The position numbers were made by a program, and so were the translations under genes. From Gordius sp. MW1 (lineage: Eukaryota > Nematomorpha > Gordioida > Gordea > Gordiidae): 64,000 nt of DNA. The stretch lies in the NCBI GenBank assembly GCA_964036665.1, contig OZ038526.1, positions 15,438,001 to 15,502,000 of the forward strand, in the 5' to 3' direction. Shown in pieces: positions 24,982 to 36,350 of the stretch (within the stretch, counting starts at the first letter, position 1; each line of letters starts with the position of its first letter). Below the pieces are notes generated by a model. That model was given only the letters and a program-made list of their open reading frames with translations. It was not told the DNA's origin and did no database searches.

Positions 24982-27900
24982 ACTTGGGATCATAGAAACC
25001 ACGTCTGAAAACGACAACTTTCATCGGATAAATACGGTTCAAAAGAAAAATATGTGAAAAATTTTGAGGTAAAAATATTTATTTTTTTCGATTCTATGTG
25101 AAAGAGCATGAAAAAATATATAAAAGTAAGCCAATTTGAGAATCCTATTATCCTCGATTGACTTCCAAAAAAAGGTTTTAATCTGCGAGAACTATCATTT
25201 TGACAAAAGACAACGTTTTATTGTTGCGATTAGTTTGTTGTATCGCAACGTGAGTGCTTAATTTTTGGAAACTGCTCTATGCGATCATGATTTCAAAGTA
25301 ATAGTTTTTAGATTCTGATAAATTTTTACTTGGGATCATAGAAACCACGTCTGAAAACGACACCTTTCATCGGATGAATACGGTTCAAAGAAAAATATGT
25401 GAAAAATTATGAGGTAAAAATATTTATTTTTTTCGATTCTATGTGAAAGAGCATGAAAAATTATATAAAAGTAAGCCAATTTGAGAATCCTATTATCCTC
25501 GATTGACTTCCGAAAAGAGGTTTTAAGCTGCGAGAACTATCATTTTGACAAAAGACAACGTTTTATTGTTGCGATTAGTTTGTTGTATCGCAACGTGAGT
25601 GCTTATTTTTTGAAAACTGCTCTATGCGATCATGATTTCAAAGTAATAGTTTCTAGATTCTGATAAATTTTTACTTGGGATCATAGAAACCACGTCTGAA
25701 AACGACAACTTTCATCGGATGAATACGGTTCAAAGAAAAATATGTGAAAAATTTTGAGGTTAAAATATTTATTTTTTCGATTCTATGTGAAAGAGCATGA
25801 AAAAATATATAAAAGTAAGCCAATTTGAGAATCCTATTATCCTCGATTGACTTCCGAAAATAGGTTTTAATCTGCGAGAACTATCATTTTGACAAAAGAC
25901 AACGTTTTATTGTTGCGATTAGTTTGTTGTATCGCAACGTGAGTGCTTAATTTTTGAAAACTGCTCTATGCGATCATGATTTCAAAGTAATAGTTTTTAA
26001 ATTCTGATAAATTTTTACTTGGGATCATAGAAACCACGTCTGAAAACGACAACTTTCACCGGTTGAATACGGTTCAAAGAAAAATATGTGAAAAATTTTG
26101 AGGCAAAAATATTTATTTTTTTCGATTCTTTGTAAAAGAGCATGAAAAAATATATAAAAGTAAGCCAATTTGAGAATTCTATTATCCTCGATTGATTTCT
26201 GAAAAGAGGTTTTAATCTGCGAGAACTATCATTTTGACAAAAGACAACGTTTTATTGTTGCAATTAGTTTGTTGTATCGCAACGTGAGTGCTTAATTTTT
26301 GAAAACTGCTCTATGCGATCATGATTTCAAAGTAATAGTTTTTAGATTCTGATAAATTTTTACTTGGGATCATAGAAACCACGTCTGAAAACGACAACTT
26401 TCATCGGATGAATACGGTTCAAAGAAAAATATGTGAAAAATTTTGAGGTAAAAATATTTATTTTTTTCGATTCTATGTGAAAGAGCATGAAAAAATCAAT
26501 AAAAGTAAGCCAATTTGAGAATCCTATTATCCTCGATTGACTTCCGAAAAGAGGTTTTAATCTGCGAGAACTATCATTTTGACAAAAGACAACGTTTTAT
26601 TGTTGCGATTAGTTTGTTGTATCGCAACGTGATTGCTTAATTTTTGAAAACTGCTCTATGCGATCATGATTTCAAAGTAATAGTTTTTAGATTCTGATAA
26701 ATTTTTACTTGGGATCATAGAAACTACGTCTGAAAACGACAACTTTCATCGGTTGAATACGGTTCAAAGAAAAATATGTGAAAATTTTGAGGTAAAAATA
26801 TTTATTTTTTTCGATTCTATGTGAAAGAGCATGAAAAAATCAATAAAAGTAAGCCAATTTGAGAATCCTATTATCCTCGATTGACTTCCGAAAAGAGGTT
26901 TTAAGCTGCGAGAACTATCATTTTGACAAAAGACAACGTTTTATTGTTGCGATTAGTTTGTTGTATCGCAACGTGAGTGCTTAATTTTTGAAAACTGCTC
27001 TATGCGATCATGATTTCAAAGTAATAGTTTTATAATTCTGATAAATTTTTACTTGGGATCATAGAAACCACGTCTGAAAACGACAACTTTCACCGGTTGA
27101 ATACGGTTCAAAGAAAAATATGTGAAAAATTTTGAGGCAAAAATATTTATTTTTTTCGATTCTTTGTAAAAGAGCATGGAAAAATATATAAAAGTAAGCC
27201 AATTTGAGAATTCTATTATCCTCGATTGATTTCTGAAAAGAGGTTTTAATCTGCGAGAACTATCATTTTGACAAAAGACAACGTTTTATTGTTGCGATTA
27301 GTTTGTTGTATCGCAACGTGAATGCTTAATTTTTGAAAACTGCTCTATGCGATCATGATTTCAAAGTAATAGTTTTTAGATTCTGATAAATTTTTACTTG
27401 GGATCATAGAAACCACGTCTGAAAACGACAACTTTCATCGGATGAATACGGTTCAAAGAAAAATATGTAAAAAATTTTGAGGTAAAAATATTTATTTTTT
27501 TCGATTCTATGTGAAAGAGCATGAAAAAATCAATAAAAGTAAGCCAATTTGAGAATCCTATTATCCTCGATTGACTTCCGAAAAGAGGTTTTAAGCTGCG
27601 AGAACTATCATTTTGACAAAAGACAACGTTTTATTGTTGCGATTAGTTTGTTGTATCGCAACGTGAGTGCTTAATTTTTGAAAACTGCTCTATGCGATCA
27701 CGATTTCAAAGTAATAGTTTTTAGATTCTGATAAATTTTTACTTGGGATCATAGAAACCACGTCTGAAAGCGACAACTTTCATCGGTTGAATACGGTTCA
27801 AAGAAAAATATGTGAAAAATTTTGAGGCAAAAATATTTATTTTTTTCGATTTTATGTGAAAGAGCATGAAAAAATATATAAAAGTAAGCCAATTTGAGAA

Positions 27901-28290
27901 TTCTATTATCCTCGATTGATTTCCGAAAAGAGGTTTTTAGCGGCGAGAACTATCATTTTGACAAAGGTCAACGTTTTATTGTTGCTATTAGTTTGTTGTA
28001 TCGCAACGTGAGTGCTTAATTTTTGAAAACTGCTCTATGCGATCATGATTTCAAAGTAATAGTTTTTAGATTCTGATAAATTTTTACTTGGGATCATAGA
28101 AACCACGTCTGAAAACGACAACTTTCATCGGATGAATACGGTTCAAAGAAAAATATGTGAAAAATTTTGAGGTAAAAATATTTATTTTTTTCGATTCTAT
28201 GTGAAAGAGCATGAAAAAATATATAAAAGTAAGCCAATTTGAGAATCCTATTATCCTCGATTGACTTCCGAAAATAGGTTTTAATCTGCG
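24982..28290 (+). repeat. Block of 10 monomers with CACCGGTTGAA and TCAATAAAAG variants
   Basis: Monomer starts: 24982, 25328, 25673, 26017, 26362, 26707, 27051, 27396, 27741, 28086. A loose trimer runs 26017-26362-26707 and 27051-27396-27741: the first member has CACCGGTTGAA, TCTTTGTAAAAG and GATTTCTG, the second TCAATAAAAG, the third CGGTTGAATA. The 26.4-28.1 kb part recurs at 33.9-36.0 kb at an offset of 7577 bp, which becomes 7921 bp after an extra monomer (35318) in the later copy. Start 27741 has the very distinctive CTGAAAGCGAC, TTTTTAGCGGCG and CAAAGGTCAACG, shared only with 35662. Confidence 0.8.
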
Positions 28291-30147
28291 AGAACTATCA
28301 TTTTGACAAAAGACAACGTTTTATTGTTGCGATTAGTTTGTTGTATCGCAACGTGAGTGCTTAATTTTTGAAAACTGCTCTATGCGATCATGATTTCAAA
28401 GTAATAGTTTTTAAATTCTGATAAATTTTTACTTGGGATCATAGAAACCACGTCTGAAAACGACAACTTTCATCGGATGAATACGGTTCAAAGAAAAATA
28501 TGTGAAAATTTTGAGGTAAAAATATTTATTTTTTTCGATTCTATGTGAAAGAGCATGAAAAAATCAATAAAAGTAAGCCAATTTCAGAATCCTATTATCC
28601 TGATTGACTTCCGAAAAGAGGTTTTAAGCTGAGAGAACTATCATTTTGACAAAAGACAACGTTTTATTGTTGCGATTAGTTTGTTGTATCGCAACGTGAG
28701 TGCTTAATTTTTGAAAACTGCTCTATGCGATCATGATTTCAAAGTAATAGTTTTTAGATTCTGATAAATTTTTACTTGGGATCATAGAAACCACGTCTGA
28801 AAACGACAACTTTCATCGGATGAATACGGTTCAAAGAAAAATATGTAAAAAATTTTGAGGTAAAAATATTTATTTTTTCGATTCTATGTGAAAGAGCATG
28901 AAAAAATATATAAAAGTAAGCCAATTTGAGAATCCTATTATCCTCGATTGACTTCCGAAAAGAGGTTTTAAGCTGCGAGAACTATCATTTTGACAAAAGA
29001 CAACGTTTTATTGTTGCGATTAGTTTGTTGTATCGCAACGTGAGTGCTTAATTTTTGAAAACTGCTCTATGCGATCATGATTTCAAAGTAATTTTAGATT
29101 CTGATAAATTTTTACTTGGGATCATAGAAACCACGTCTGAAAACGACAACTTTCATCGGATAAATACGGTTCAAAGGAAAATATGTGAAAAATTTTGAGG
29201 TAAAAATATTTATTTTTTTCGATTCTATGTGAAAGAGCATGAAAAAATATATAAAAGTAAGCCAATTTGAGAATCCTATTATCCTCGATTGACTTCCGAA
29301 AAGAGGTTTTAAGCTGCGAGAACTATCATTTTGACAAAAGACAACGTTTTATTGTTGCGATTAGTTTGTTGTATCGCAACGTGAGTGCTTAATTTTTGAA
29401 AACTGCTCTATGCGATCATGATTTTAAAGTAATAGTTTTTAGATTCTGATAAATTTTTACTTGGAATCATAGAAACCACGTCTGAAAACGACAACTTTCA
29501 TCGGATGAATACGGTTCAAAGAAAAATATGTGAAAAATTTTGAGGTAAAAATATTTATTTTTTTCGATTCTATGTGAAAGATCATGAAAAAATATATAAA
29601 AGTAAGCCAATTTGAGAATCCTATTATCCTGGATTGACTTCCGAAAAGAGGTTTTAAGCTGCGAGAACTATCATTTTGACAAAAGACAACGTTTTATTGT
29701 TGCGATTAGTTTGTTGTATCGCAACGTGAGTGCTTAATTTTTGAAAACTGCTCTATGCGATCATGATTTTAAAGTAATAGTTTTTAAATTCTGATAAAAT
29801 TTTACTTGGGATCATAGAAACCACGTCTGAAAACGACAATTTCATCGGATAAATACGGTTCAAAGAAAAATATGTGAAAAATTTTGAGGTAAAAATATTT
29901 ATTTTTTTCGATTCTATGTGAAAGAGCATGAAAAAATATATAAAAGTAAGCCAATTTGAGAATCCTATTATCCTCGATTGACTTCCGAAAAGAGGTTTTA
30001 AGCTGCGAGAACTATCATTTTGACAAAAGACAACGTTTTATTGTTGCGATTAGTTTGTTGTATCGCAACGTGAGTGCTTAATTTTTGAAAACTGCTCTAT
30101 GCGATCATGATTTCAAAGTAATAGTTTTTAGATTCTGATAAATTTTT
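28291..30147 (+). repeat. Five-monomer lead-in, start of a 5.1 kb segment repeated at about 39.66 kb
   Basis: Monomer starts: 28431, 28774, 29114, 29459, 29804. From roughly 28290 to 33436 the sequence matches 39658-44806 at an offset of 11368-11370 bp; the 2 bp shift is a loss in GCAACGAGTGC near 31794. Marks shared with the later copy: TATCCTGATTG plus GCTGAGAG (28431/39799), a 5 bp tail loss GTAATTTTAGATTC (28774/40142), GGAATCATAG (29459/40827) and GACAATTTCATCGG (29804/41172). Confidence 0.82.
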
Positions 30148-32598
30148 ACTTGGGATCATAGAAACCGCGTCTGAAAACGACAACTTTCATCGGATGAATA
30201 CGGTTCAAAGAAAAATATGTGAAAAGTTTTGAGGTAAAAATATTTATTTTTTTCGATTCTATGTGAAAGAGCATGAAAAAATATATAAAAGTAAGCCAAT
30301 TTGAGAATTCTATTATCCTCGATTGACTTCCGAAAAGAGGTTTTAAGCTGCGAGAACTATCATTTTGACAAAAGACAACGTTTTATTGTTGCGATTAGTT
30401 TGTTGTATCGCAACGTGAGTGCTTAATTTTTCAAAACTGCTCTATGCGGTCATGATTTCAAAGTAAAAGTTTTTAGATTCTGATAAATTTTTACTTGGGA
30501 TCATAGAAACCACGTCTGAAAACGACAACTTTCATCGGATGAATACGGTTCAAAGTAAAATATGTGAAAAATTTTGAGGCAAATATATTTATGTTTTCGA
30601 TTCTATGTGAAAGAGCATGAAAAAATATATAAAAGTAAGCCAATTTGAGAATCCTATTATCCTCGATTGACTTCCGAAAAGAGGTTTTAAGCTGCGAGAA
30701 CCATCATTTTGACAAAAGACAATGTTTTATTGTTGCGATTAGTTTGTTGTATCGCAACGTGAGTGCCTAATTTTTGAAAACTGTAATATGCGATCATGAT
30801 TTCAAAGTAATAATTTTTAAATTCTGATAAATTTTTACTTGGGATCATAGAAACCACGTCTGAAAACGACAACTTTCATCGGATGAATACGGTTCAAAGA
30901 AAAATATGTGAAAAATTTTGAGGTAAATTTTTTTATTTTTTTCGATTCTATGTGAAAGAGCATGAAAAAATATATAAAAGTAAGCCAATTTGAGAATCCT
31001 ATTATCCTCGATTGACTTCCGAAAAGAGGTTTTAAGCTGCGAGAACTATCATTTTGACAAAAGACAACGTTTTATTGTTGCGATTAGTTTGTTGTATCGC
31101 AACGTGAATGCTTAATTTTTGGAAACTGCTCTATGCGATCATGATTTCAAAGTAATAGTTTTTAGATTCTGATAAATATTTACTTGGGATCATAGAAACC
31201 ACGTCTGAAAACGACAACTTTCATCGGATGAATACGGTTCAAAGAAAAATATGTGAAAATTTTTGAGGTAAAATTTTTTATTTTTTTCGATTCTATGTGA
31301 AAGAGCATGAAAAAATATATAAAAGTAAGCCAATTTGAGAATCCTATTATCCTCGATTGACTTCCGAAAAGAGGTTTTAAGCTGCGAGAACTATCATTTT
31401 GACAAAAGACAACGTTTTATTGTTGCGATTAGTTTGTTGTATCGCAACATGAGTGCTTAATTTTTCAAAACTGCTCTATGCGATCATGATTTCAAAGTAA
31501 TAGTTTTTAGATTCTGATAAATTTTTACTTGGGATCATAGAAACCACGTCTGAAAACGACAACTTTCATCGGATGAATACGGTTCAAAGAAAAATATGTG
31601 AAAAATTTTGAGGTAAAAATATTTATTTTTTTCGATTCTATGTGAAAGAGCATGAAAAAATATATAAAAGTAAGCCAATTTGAGAATCCTATTATCCTGG
31701 ATTGACTTCCGAAAAGAGGTTTTAAGCTGCGAGAACTATCATTTTGACAAAAGACAACGTTTTATTGTTGCGATTAGTTTGTTGTATCGCAACGAGTGCT
31801 TAATTTTTGAAAACTGCTCTATGCGATCATGATTTCAAAGTAATAGTTTTTAGATTCTGATAAATTTTTACTTGGGATCATGGAAACCACGTCTGAAAAC
31901 GACAACTTTCATCGGATGAATACGGTTCAAAGAAAAATATGTAAAAAATTTTGAGGTAAAAATATTTATTTTTTTTCGATTCTATGTGAAAGAGCATGAA
32001 AAAATATATAAAAGTAAGCCAATTTGAGAATCCTATTATCCTCGATTGACTTCCGAAAAGAGGTTTTAATCTGCGAGAACTATCATTTTGACAAAAGACA
32101 ACGTTTTATTGTTGCGATTAGTTTGTTGTATCGCAACGTGAGTGGTTAATTTTTGAAAACTGCTCTATGCGATCATGATTTCAAAGTAATAGTTTTTAGA
32201 TTCTGATAAATTTTTACTTGGGATCATAGAAACCACGTCTGAAAACGACAACTTTCATCGGATGAATACGGTTCAAAGAAAAATATGTGAAAAATTTTGA
32301 GGTAAAAATATTTATTTTTTTCGATTCTATGTGAAAGAGCATGAAAAAATATATAAAAGTAAGCCAATTTGAGAATCCTATTATCCTCGATTGACTTCCG
32401 AAAAGAGGTTTTAAGCTGCGAGAACTATCATTTTGACAAAAGACAACGTTTTATTGTTGCGATTAGTTTGTTGTATCGCAACGTGAGTGCTTAATTTTTG
32501 AAAACTGCTCTATGCGATCATGATTTCAAAGTAATAGTTTTTAGATTCTGATAAATTTTTACTTGGGATCATAGAAACCACGTCTGAAAACGACAACT

Positions 32599-32611
32599 TT
32601 CATCGGATGAA
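32599..32611. repeat. 13 bp dyad TTCATC-G-GATGAA (one per monomer)
   Basis: A perfect 6 bp inverted repeat around a single G, shown here in the reference monomer and present at the same place in most copies. It is the right size for a dimeric protein site, but no protein is implied by the sequence. It is broken in defined variants: CGGATAAATA copies (starts 17915, 18912, 21948, 24982, 29114, 29804, 40482, 41172, 48069), CGGTTGAATA copies (26707, 27741, 34284, 35662) and CACCGGTTGAA copies (26017, 27051, 34628). The last group creates a different palindrome, ACCGGT. Confidence 0.8.
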
Positions 32612-32620
32612 TACGGTTCA

Positions 32621-32666
32621 AAGAAAAATATGTGAAAAATTTTGAGGTAAAAATATTTATTTTTTT
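32621..32666. other. A/T-tract segment of the monomer
   Basis: A stretch of about 46 bp almost free of G and C, with successive A5, A5T4, A5 and T7 tracts spaced roughly 11-14 bp apart. Phased A-tracts of this kind are known to curve DNA, so a bend per monomer is a reasonable inference but untested. Much of the length polymorphism lies here: the 29 bp deletion of the 315 bp monomers, T-run length changes (for example starts 31870, 38075, 43240, 50137), and the AAATTTTTTTA versus AAAAATATTTA alternatives that help define monomer types. Confidence 0.6.
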
Positions 32667-32694
32667 CGATTCTATGTGAAAGAGCATGAAAAAA

Positions 32695-32704
32695 TATATA
32701 AAAG
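32695..32704 (+). promoter_or_regulatory. TATA-box-like element TATATAAAAG (one per monomer, function unproven)
   Basis: TATAAAAG is an exact match to the strong eukaryotic TATA-box core, here preceded by another TA. It is kept in nearly all monomers, except in 16 copies between about 26.5 and 40 kb where the element reads TCAATAAAAG (CCAATAAAAG in one). Satellite arrays in other organisms are transcribed, which makes the match worth recording. In an AT-rich repeat, however, one such octamer can arise by chance and then be amplified. There is no direct evidence of a start site downstream. Confidence 0.2.
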
Positions 32705-32800
32705 TAAGCCAATTTGAGAATCCTATTATCCTCGATTGACTTCCGAAAAGAGGTTTTAAGCTGCGAGAACTATCATTTTGACAAAAGACAACGTTTTATT

Positions 32801-32827
32801 GTTGCGATTAGTTTGTTGTATCGCAAC
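32801..32827. repeat. 8 bp inverted repeat GTTGCGAT / ATCGCAAC with 11-nt loop (one per monomer)
   Basis: Both arms are perfectly complementary and the spacer is TAGTTTGTTGT, so the strand can fold to a stem-loop or the duplex extrude a small cruciform. It is the strongest dyad in the monomer and lies in a relatively GC-richer part. Arm mutations are uncommon: GTTGCTAT near 27984 and 35904, GTTGCAAT near 26261, ATCGAAAC near 20827 and 23864, ATCGTACG near 54526 and 60010, ATCGCACC near 58300 and 63784. Most of these come in pairs because the surrounding blocks are duplicated. In four monomers the right arm itself is duplicated. Confidence 0.85.
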
Positions 32828-33595
32828 GTGAGTGCTTAATTTTTGAAAACTGCTCTATGCGATCATGATTTCAAAGTAATAGTTTTTAGATTCTGATAAA
32901 TTTTTACTTGATATCATAGAAACCGCGTCTGAAAAGGACAACTTTCATCGGATGAATACGGTTCAAAGAAAAATATGTGAAAAGTTTTTAGGTAAAAATA
33001 TTTATTTTTTTCGATTCTATGTGAAAGAGCATGAAAAAATATATAAAAGTAAGCCAATTTGAGAATCCTATTATCCTCGATTGACTTCCGAAAAGAGGTT
33101 TTAAGCTGCGAGAACTATCATTTTGACAAAAGACAACGTTTTATTGTTGCGATTAGTTTGTTGTATCGCAACGTGAGTGCTTAATTTTTCAAAACTGCTC
33201 TATGCGGTCATGATTTCAAAGTAAAAGTTTTTAGATTCTGATAAATTTTTACTTGGGATCATAGAAACCACGTCTGAAAACGACAACTTTCATCGGATGA
33301 ATACGGTTCAAAGTAAAATATGTGAAAAATTTTGAGGCAAAAATATTTATGTTTTTCGATTCTATGTGAAAGAGCATGAAAAAATATATAAAAGTAAGCC
33401 AATTTGAGAATCCTATTATCCTCGATTGACTTCCGAAAATAGGTTTTAATCTGCGAGAACTATCATTTTGACAAAAGACAACGTTTTATTGTTGCGATTA
33501 GTTTGTTGTATCGCAACGTGAGTGCTTAATTTTTGAAAACTGCTCTATGCGATCATGATTTCAAAGTAATAGTTTTTAAATTCTGATAAATTTTT

Positions 33596-36350
33596 ACTTA
33601 GGATCATAGAAACCACGTCTGAAAACGACAACTTTCATCGGATGAATACGGTTCAAAGAAAAATGTGTGAAAATTTTGAGGTAAAAATATTTATTTTTTT
33701 CGATTCTATGTGAAAGAGCATGAAAAAATCAATAAAAGTAAGCCAATTTCAGAATCCTATTATCCTCGATTGACTTCCGAAAAGAGGTTTTAAGCTGAGA
33801 GAACTATCATTTTGACAAAAGACAACGTTTTATTGTTGCGATTAGTTTGTTGTATCGCAACGTGAGTGCTTAATTTTTGAAAACTGCTCTATGCGATCAT
33901 GATTTCAAAGTAATAGTTTTTAGATTCTGATAAATTTTTACTTGTTATCATAGAAACCACGTCTGAAAACGACAACTTTCATCGGATGAATACGGTTCAA
34001 AGAAAAATATGTGAAAATTTTGAGGTAAAAATATTTATTTTTTTCGATTCTATGTGAAAGAGCATGAAAAAATCAATAAAAGTAAGCCAATTTGAGAATC
34101 CTATTATCCTCGATTGACTTCCGAAAAGAGGTTTTAATCTGCGAGAACTATCATTTTGACAAAAGACAACGTTTTATTGTTGCGATTAGTTTGTTGTATC
34201 GCAACGTGAGTGCTTAATTTTTGAAAACTGCTCTATGCGATCATGATTTCAAAGTAATAGTTTTTAGATTCTGATAAATTTTTACTTGGGATCATAGAAA
34301 CTACGTCTGAAAACGACAACTTTCATCGGTTGAATACGGTTCAAAGAAAAATATGTGAAAATTTTGAGGTAAAAATATTTATTTTTTTCGATTCTATGTG
34401 AAAGAGCATGAAAAAATCAATAAAAGTAAGCCAATTTGAGAATCCTATTATCCTCGATTGACTTCCGAAAAGAGGTTTTAAGCTGCGAGAACTATCATTT
34501 TGACAAAAGACAACGTTTTATTGTTGCGATTAGTTTGTTGTATCGCAACGTGAGTGCTTAATTTTTGAAAACTGCTCTATGCGATCATGATTTCAAAGTA
34601 ATAGTTTTATAATTCTGATAAATTTTTACTTGGGATCATAGAAACCACGTCTGAAAACGACAACTTTCACCGGTTGAATACGGTTCAAAGAAAAATATGT
34701 GAAAAATTTTGAGGCAAAAATATTTATTTTTTTCGATTCTTTGTAAAAGAGCATGGAAAAATATATAAAAGTAAGCCAATTTGAGAATTCTATTATCCTC
34801 GATTGATTTCTGAAAAGAGGTTTTAATCTGCGAGAACTATCATTTTGACAAAAGACAACGTTTTATTGTTGCGATTAGTTTGTTGTATCGCAACGTGAAT
34901 GCTTAATTTTTGAAAACTGCTCTATGCGATCATGATTTCAAAGTAATAGTTTTTAGATTCTGATAAATTTTTACTTGGGATCATAGAAACCACGTCTGAA
35001 AACGACAACTTTCATCGGATGAATACGGTTCAAAGAAAAATATGTAAAAAATTTTGAGGTAAAAATATTTATTTTTTTCGATTCTATGTGAAAGAGCATG
35101 AAAAAATCAATAAAAGTAAGCCAATTTGAGAATCCTATTATCCTCGATTGACTTCCGAAAAGAGGTTTTAAGCTGCGAGAACTATCATTTTGACAAAAGA
35201 CAACGTTTTATTGTTGCGATTAGTTTGTTGTATCGCAACGTGAGTGCTTAATTTTTGAAAACTGCTCTATGCGATCATGATTTCAAAGTAATAGTTTTTA
35301 GATTCTGATAAATTTTTACTTGGGATCATAGAAACCACGTCTGAAAACGACAACTTTCATCGGATGAATACGGTTCAAAGTAAAATATGTGAAAATTTTG
35401 AGGTAAAAATATTTATTTTTTTCGATTCTATGTGAAAGAGCATGAAAAAATCAATAAAAGTAAGCCAATTTGAGAATCCTATTATCCTCGATTGACTTCC
35501 GAAAAGAGGTTTTAAGCTGCGAGAACTATCATTTTGACAAAAGACAACGTTTTATTGTTGCGATTAGTTTGTTGTATCGCAACGTGAGTGCTTAATTTTT
35601 GAAAACTGCTCTATGCGATCATGATTTCAAAGTAATAGTTTTTAGATTCTGATAAATTTTTACTTGGGATCATAGAAACCACGTCTGAAAGCGACAACTT
35701 TCATCGGTTGAATACGGTTCAAAGAAAAATATGTGAAAAATTTTGAGGCAAAAATATTTATTTTTTTCGATTTTATGTGAAAGAGCATGAAAAAATATAT
35801 AAAAGTAAGCCAATTTGAGAATTCTATTATCCTCGATTGATTTCCGAAAAGAGGTTTTTAGCGGCGAGAACTATCATTTTGACAAAGGTCAACGTTTTAT
35901 TGTTGCTATTAGTTTGTTGTATCGCAACGTGAGTGCTTAATTTTTGAAAACTGCTCTATGCGATCATGATTTCAAAGTAATAGTTTTTAGATTCTGATAA
36001 ATTTTTACTTGGGATCATAGAAACCACGTCTGAAAACGACAACTTTCATCGGATGAATACGGTTCAAAGAAAAATATGTGAAAATTTTGAGGTAAAAATA
36101 TTTATTTTTTTCGATTCTATGTGAAAGAGCATGAAAAAATCAATAAAAGTAAGCCAATTTGAGAATCCTATTATCCTCGATTGACTTCCGAAAAGAGGTT
36201 TTAAGCTGCGAGAACTATCATTTTGACAAAAGACAACGTTTTATTGTTGCGATTAGTTTGTTGTATCGCAACGTGAGTGCTTAATTTTTGAAAACTGCTC
36301 TATGCGATCATGATTTCAAAGTAATAGTTTTTAGATTCTGATAAATTTTT
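33596..36350 (+). repeat. Eight-monomer TCAATAAAAG block, related to 26.4-28.1 kb
   Basis: Monomer starts: 33596, 33940, 34284, 34628, 34973, 35318, 35662, 36007. Six of the eight carry TCAATAAAAG (not 34628 and 35662). The first corresponds to 28431 (ATTTCAGAATCC, GCTGAGAG), while the next ones correspond to 26362, 26707, 27051, 27396 and 27741 with one extra monomer, 35318, inserted. Marks such as GAAACTACG (34300) and ACTTGTTATC (33940) identify individual copies. Confidence 0.8.

Larger units (their letters stand above)
32561..32905 (+). repeat. Reference 345 bp monomer
   Basis: This copy carries no obvious private indel and serves as a consensus stand-in. Relative to its start (position 1 = A of ACTTGGG): conserved head with CCACGTCTG and GAAAACGACAAC; 13 bp dyad at 39-51; A/T-tract segment at about 61-106; TATATAAAAG at 135-144; CCGAAAAGAGG in the middle; AACGTT at 230-235; the 8 bp inverted repeat at 241-267; GCGATCATGATTTC and a T-rich tail at the end. 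Length 345 is a multiple of three and close to twice 172. The two halves show no convincing internal duplication by eye, so the 345 bp unit appears to be the basic repeat rather than a dimer of a visible 172 bp ancestor. Confidence 0.9.
30148..33595 (+). repeat. 10-monomer HOR, copy 1 (3448 bp)
   Basis: Monomer starts: 30148, 30493, 30837, 31182, 31527, 31870, 32216, 32561, 32906, 33251. Order of marks: ACCGCG with GAAAAGTTTTG; type A; AAATTTTTTTA; ATATTTACTTGG with GAAAATTTTTG; GCAACATGAG tail; CATGGAAACC with GTGGTTAAT; two plain monomers; ACTTGATATC with TTTTTAGG; a GGCAAAAAT head. The same order recurs at 41516 and 48413 with 3450 bp length. The last monomer (33251) is chimeric: its head is type A but from about 33437 its tail is of the type at 28086. 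Confidence 0.88.

Noticed and set aside
32616-32626. RNA polymerase III B-box-like GGTTCAAAGAA with a T run downstream
   Set aside because: Only the GGTTCAA part fits GGTTCRANYCC. The CC end is absent and no A box is seen upstream, so a tRNA- or SINE-derived origin is not supported.
32702-32710. 5' splice-donor-like AAA|GTAAGC next to the TATA-like element
   Set aside because: A short match expected by chance, with no identifiable branch point or acceptor context tied to it. No evidence of splicing.
32561-32905. CENP-B box in the monomer
   Set aside because: I compared TTCG-containing and CGG-containing sites with NTTCGNNNNANNCGGGN. TTCGATTCTATGTGAAA has TTCG but no CGGG, and TTCATCGGATGAATACGG lacks both core halves at the right spacing.
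32561-32905. Monomer as an ancient dimer of about 172 bp
   Set aside because: Only short similarities such as GAAAACGACAAC and GACAAAAGACAAC are visible, at a spacing nearer 195 bp. This is not convincing by eye; a formal self-alignment would be needed.
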